From contig NZ_JACHNB010000001.1 in assembly GCF_014205225.1 (NCBI RefSeq), forward strand, positions 7,607,501-7,671,500: 64,000 nucleotides of DNA, read 5' to 3'. This DNA is from Actinoplanes octamycinicus. Its GTDB lineage: Bacteria > Actinomycetota > Actinomycetes > Mycobacteriales > Micromonosporaceae. Numbering within the stretch: position 1 is the stretch's first letter; each line of letters starts with the position of its first letter. The notes under the pieces were generated by a model that was not told where the DNA came from, did no database searches, and was given only the letters and a program-made list of their open reading frames with translations. Shown here piece by piece: positions 60,719 through 64,000 of this stretch. Made by a program: the position numbers and the translations under genes.

Positions 60719-60765
60719 GGAAGCCAAGCGTCCGCACCAGAGAAAGCCAGGCGGAAGCCGATGGA

Positions 60766-61830
60766 TCAGCGGGACGGGGAGGCGGGACGGACCGGCATCG
60801 CTGGGAACGAGCGGCCGGCGCGCCCGAAGCCGGGCAGCACCCGCTCGGTGACCAGGCGTCCGGCGGCCAGCTGCGCGGCCGACCGGCGGCGGCGCTCGGC
60901 CAGCACCGCGCAGAGGAACAGCCACGGCGGGGTGCCGGCCGGCGGGGGCGGCGTCACCCGGGCGCCCACCTCGTACGCGAGCATGTGCAACAGACTGCTG
61001 TTGTACGGCTCGCTCAGCTCCGCGGCGCGGGACAGGTACTGCCGCACCTGGCCGGCGAGCTCGTCGTCGACGGCGGACAGGTCGGCGGTCGCGGCCCACG
61101 GGGCGAGACCGCCCGGCATGCCGGGGACGAAACGGAACGGGACCGGGCGTCGCTCGTGCACGACCAGGGTGCCGGCGGCCAGGTCGCCGAGGCGGCGGCC
61201 CTTGTCCGAGGCGATCATCGTGACCAGGCTGCCGGCCCAGGTGAGGAAGGGCAGCAGCAGGCCGGGCCACTCGACGGTGAAACCGATCAGGGAGCGGGTG
61301 AACGCGTGTCGTACCGTGATCGGGCCGCCGTCCTCGCGGATCACCCGCAGCCCCATCGCGGACTTGCCCGGGCTGCGCCCGTTGGTCTTGGTCTCGACGA
61401 TCGTCGGGTAGGCGAGCAGCACGACCGCGAGCACGATCGTCATCATGCCGCTGACCAGCGCGTCGTCGACGACGCTGTCCGGCAGCATGGCCAGCACGAT
61501 GCCGACCACCAGCATCACCATGCCGGCCAGCGCGAGTTCCACCAGGATGTCGATCGCCAGCGCGATCGCCCGGGAGCCGAGCCGGGCCGGCCGCAGGTCG
61601 AGCGCGACGGCCTCGGCCGTGACCAGCCCGGTGCCGCTCGACGCGGACCCGGAGGTAACCAGCCCGAGGCCGGCCGTGGCCAGCCCGGGGCCGCTCGACG
61701 CGGGACCGGCGGGGACCAGCCCGGGGCCGGTCGGCGACGCGGGACCGGCGCTGGACGAGGCCGGGGTGCCGACCGCGGAGGCGGCGGGAACAGCGGGCGG
61801 GACGGCGTTCACGCGGACAGTCAACACCAC
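60766..61830 (-). CDS. RDD-family membrane protein
   Basis: 354 residues. The N-terminal 70 are a repetitive Gly/Ala/Ser/Pro/Leu stretch (ASSGPGLATAGLGLVTSG and similar), then an RDD domain with the Arg and Asp residues in RLGSRAIALAIDILVEL and the second signature GRSPGKSAMGLRVI, with four helices, and a soluble C-terminus of about 130 residues. RDD proteins are small ion or solute transport-like proteins of unclear substrate. It diverges from spoIIM, a common actinomycete neighbour with DUF58. Start GTG 61830 or GTG 61827. Confidence 0.85.
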   Translation of the reverse strand: MVLTVRVNAVPPAVPAASAVGTPASSSAGPASPTGPGLVPAGPASSGPGLATAGLGLVTSGSASSGTGLVTAEAVALDLRPARLGSRAIALAIDILVELALAGMVMLVVGIVLAMLPDSVVDDALVSGMMTIVLAVVLLAYPTIVETKTNGRSPGKSAMGLRVIREDGGPITVRHAFTRSLIGFTVEWPGLLLPFLTWAGSLVTMIASDKGRRLGDLAAGTLVVHERRPVPFRFVPGMPGGLAPWAATADLSAVDDELAGQVRQYLSRAAELSEPYNSSLLHMLAYEVGARVTPPPPAGTPPWLFLCAVLAERRRRSAAQLAAGRLVTERVLPGFGRAGRSFPAMPVRPASPSR

Positions 61831-61895
61831 CGGGGCCAGCCCGGGAACACCGCGTCCACTACGCTGCCGTCAACGAGGACGGCGGGGGCGGCACG

Positions 61896-62882
61896 ATGAT
61901 GGATCTCGACGCGTATGTGGCCGAGCGCGGCGGCGAGTGGCACCGGCTCGAGGTGCTGGCGACCCGGCGTGACCTGACCGCCGCCGAGGTCGACGAGTTG
62001 GTCGTGCTCTATCAGCGGGCGGCCACCCACCTGTCCGTGCTGCGCAGCCGCAACCCGGATCCGATCATGTTGGCCGAGCTGTCCCGCCTGGTGCTGGCCG
62101 GCCGGGCGGCGGTGACCGGCCGCAGCGGCCGGGGCTTCTGGCGGCCGGTCGCCGACTTCGTGGTCTTCCGGTTCCCCGGCGCGCTGTACCGGACCCGCCG
62201 ATGGTGGGGCACGCTCGCCGTGCTGCTGGTCGCCGCCTGCGCCGCGCTGATCTGGTACATGGCCGCCAACCCGGACGTGCTCGCCCTCTTCGCCAGCGAC
62301 GCGGAGATCGACAAGGTGGTCGACCAGGACTTCGTCGGCTACTACAGCGAGTACCACGCGCAGAACTTCGCCTTGCAGGTGTGGACGAACAACGCCCTGC
62401 TGACCGCGCAGTGCCTGGCCGCCGGGGTGCTCATCCTGCCGGTGTTCTACCTGCTCGCGACGAACCTGCTGAACACCGGCGTGGTCGGCGGGATGATGGT
62501 CAGCCAGGACGCCGGCGACACCTTCCTGACCTATCTGGCGCCGCACGGCCTGCTGGAGATCACCTGCCTGTTCGTCGGCGCCGGGGTGGGCCTGCGGCTG
62601 GGCTGGTCGTGGATCGCGCCGGGCCCGCTGCGCACCCGGCGCGAGTCGCTGGTCGCCTGGGCCCGGGAGGGCATGGTGGTCGCGGTCGGCCTGGTGCCAA
62701 CGCTGGCGGTGGCCGGTGTCCTGGAGGCCTTCGTCACCCCGTCCGGGCTGCCGGCCCCGGTCCGGATCGGCATCGGCGCCCTGGTCTGGCTGACCTTCCT
62801 GGGGTACGCCCTGGTGTGGGGCCGGATCGCGGACGAGAACCGGCCGGCCGGGCCGGACCGCGCCGACCTGCCGACCGCCTAG
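61896..62882 (+). CDS. SpoIIM-like membrane protein
   Basis: 328-residue stage II sporulation protein M-family protein (DUF95): a helical soluble N-terminus (about 1-100), then helices at about 108-128, 172-195, 210-235, 262-285 and 290-315, with the conserved TYLAPHGLLEITCLFVGAG. In actinomycetes it is part of a conserved RDD/SpoIIM/DUF58/MoxR neighbourhood of unclear role rather than true sporulation. The stop overlaps the DUF58 stop on the other strand by 4 bp (CTAG). Confidence 0.88.
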   Translation: MMDLDAYVAERGGEWHRLEVLATRRDLTAAEVDELVVLYQRAATHLSVLRSRNPDPIMLAELSRLVLAGRAAVTGRSGRGFWRPVADFVVFRFPGALYRTRRWWGTLAVLLVAACAALIWYMAANPDVLALFASDAEIDKVVDQDFVGYYSEYHAQNFALQVWTNNALLTAQCLAAGVLILPVFYLLATNLLNTGVVGGMMVSQDAGDTFLTYLAPHGLLEITCLFVGAGVGLRLGWSWIAPGPLRTRRESLVAWAREGMVVAVGLVPTLAVAGVLEAFVTPSGLPAPVRIGIGALVWLTFLGYALVWGRIADENRPAGPDRADLPTA

Positions 62883-64000
62883 AGTCGCCCGGACGCCTTG
62901 AGCAGCAGGTAGACGTCGGCGACCTGGCTGGCGAAGGTGTCCGCGTCGGCGTCCACCACGGTCGCCCCGGAGCGGGCCAGCACGTCCCGGACCCGGTCCC
63001 GCTCGTGCAGCACCCGCTCGGCGGCCGCCGCGGTGTGCACGTCCGCCGCCGTCACCGACTCGCTCGGGCCGAGCACGGCCAGCCTGGCGACCGCCGGGTC
63101 CCGGACGCCGGCCACGATCACCTTGTGCCGGGCGGCGAGCCGCGGCAGCACCGGCAGCAGGCCCTCGATCATCGGGGCGGTGTCCAGCGCCGTGAAGATC
63201 ACCACGAGGGAGCGTTTCCGGTCCCGGCGCAGCAGCTCCCGGGCGAGCAGCGCGAAGTCGCTCTCGGCCAGGGCCGGTTCGAGCGACGCCATCGCGTCGA
63301 TCAGCCGGGGCAGCTGGGTCCGGTGCCCGCCGCCCTCGACCCGGGTGCGCACCGCGCTGTCCAGGGCGATCAGGTCGACCCGGTCGTCGGCCCGGGCGGC
63401 CAGCACGGACAGCAGCAGCGCCGCGTCGATCGAGGCGTCCAGCCGGGGCGCGTCGCCGATCCGGACCGCCGAGGTGCGGCCGGTGTCCAGCACGCAGATC
63501 ACCCGGCGGTCGCGTTCCGGCCGCCAGGTGCGGACCACCACGTCGTGGTGCCGGGCGCTGGCCCGCCAGTCGATCGAGCGCACGTCGTCGCCGATCACGT
63601 ACTCCCGGAGCACGTCGAACTCGGTGCCGTGACCGCGGCCGCGGGTGACCACGGTCCCGTCCAGCACCCGGATCCGGGCGAGTTTCTCCGGCAGGATCCG
63701 CCGGGACGGGAAGCGCGGCAGCACCCGCAGCGTCCAGGCCGGCGTCATCGTGTCGTTCCACGCCCGCCGCCGCTGCCGGTAGGCGAGCCCGAGCGGCCCG
63801 TACGACCGCAGCGTCACCCGCACCGCCGGCCGGTCGCCGTGCCGGGTCGGGGTCAGCGTGGTGGTGAACGCGTGCTCGGCGCCCGGCGCCAGCTCGACCT
63901 GGTGGGCCTGCGACCCGGCGCCGGCCGACGGCACCCAGCTGTCCCGCAGCCCGAGCCGGATCGGCCGCGCCCCGGCGTTGGTGACGGTCAGCGTGGTGCT
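62879..64000 (-). CDS. DUF58 domain protein (5' end beyond window)
   Basis: At least 373 residues; the frame stays open to the last base, so the N-terminus, expected to hold one or two membrane helices, lies outside. The DUF58 core is clear: EFDVLREYVIGDDVRSIDW followed by RASARH, then a von Willebrand A-like region starting VICVLDTGRTSAV, with RSLVVIFTALD further on. DUF58 proteins accompany MoxR ATPases. A GTG near 63934 is not the start because the domain continues upstream (TTLTVTNAGARPIRLGLRD). Confidence 0.88.
   Translation of the reverse strand, partial: STTLTVTNAGARPIRLGLRDSWVPSAGAGSQAHQVELAPGAEHAFTTTLTPTRHGDRPAVRVTLRSYGPLGLAYRQRRRAWNDTMTPAWTLRVLPRFPSRRILPEKLARIRVLDGTVVTRGRGHGTEFDVLREYVIGDDVRSIDWRASARHHDVVVRTWRPERDRRVICVLDTGRTSAVRIGDAPRLDASIDAALLLSVLAARADDRVDLIALDSAVRTRVEGGGHRTQLPRLIDAMASLEPALAESDFALLARELLRRDRKRSLVVIFTALDTAPMIEGLLPVLPRLAARHKVIVAGVRDPAVARLAVLGPSESVTAADVHTAAAAERVLHERDRVRDVLARSGATVVDADADTFASQVADVYLLLKASGRL

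Overview
The window is 64 kb of very high-GC DNA, densely coded on both strands. It looks like the chromosome of a filamentous actinomycete. The gene content (NgcEFG-type amino-sugar import, an ECF42 sigma factor with its DGPF partner, SpoIIM/RDD/DUF58 genes, many LuxR, TetR and ArsR regulators) and the frequent leaderless starts fit Micromonosporaceae, perhaps Actinoplanes or a relative; the genus is an inference. I saw no tRNA, rRNA, CRISPR array, transposase or phage gene.

Layout. 1-3.5 kb: partial gene, DMT-type transporter, patatin-like lipase, amidohydrolase. 3.5-10.3 kb: a complete type I Wadjet (JetABCD) anti-plasmid operon on the minus strand. 10.3-16 kb: a two-component system divergent from a lipoprotein/HlyD-like adaptor/MacB-type ABC operon, probably an envelope-stress or antimicrobial-peptide module. 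16-20.2 kb: lipoprotein behind a CebR-like operator, pentapeptide-repeat protein, DGPF protein plus ECF42 sigma factor, and a truncated LuxR-type regulator. 20.2-26.8 kb: a HAD hydrolase divergent from a sulfatase and its formylglycine-generating enzyme, a second HAD enzyme, a membrane protein, a small secreted protein and an L,D-transpeptidase. 26.8-37.6 kb: ArsR/MFS pair, TetR with Baeyer-Villiger monooxygenase, NADAR protein, orphan substrate-binding lipoprotein divergent from a GGDEF-EAL protein, SUKH protein and alpha/beta hydrolase. 37.7-42.1 kb: rpiR-ngcE-ngcF-ngcG operon. 42.1-44.1 kb: a thinly coded stretch with a tiny Tat-lipoprotein and remnants of a radical SAM/SPASM protein and an EAL protein. 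44.1-54.6 kb: discoidin-like protein, LuxR-type ATPase regulator, MFS, VOC, PHP hydrolase, aldo-keto reductase, Ddn-like protein, Nudix hydrolase and AAA ATPase. 54.6-60.8 kb: a run of short tandem-repeat arrays between and inside genes. 60.8-64 kb: RDD protein, SpoIIM and DUF58 protein (cut by the window end).

Regulation visible in the sequence. At least eleven genes have a TAnnnT (once CATAAT) box 6-8 nt before the start codon, the pattern of leaderless transcription, and it helps choose several starts. The ECF42 locus has a matching ECF promoter. Several dyads near regulators are operator candidates, and several perfect hairpins mark terminators.

The most noteworthy items are the intact, translationally coupled Wadjet operon; the array-rich 54.6-60.8 kb stretch, including a PLP enzyme that appears to have acquired a repeat-derived insertion near its C-terminus; the CebR-like operator; and the orphan binding protein paired with a c-di-GMP protein. 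Wadjet is a known system, and I found no clearly new defence or biosynthetic system.
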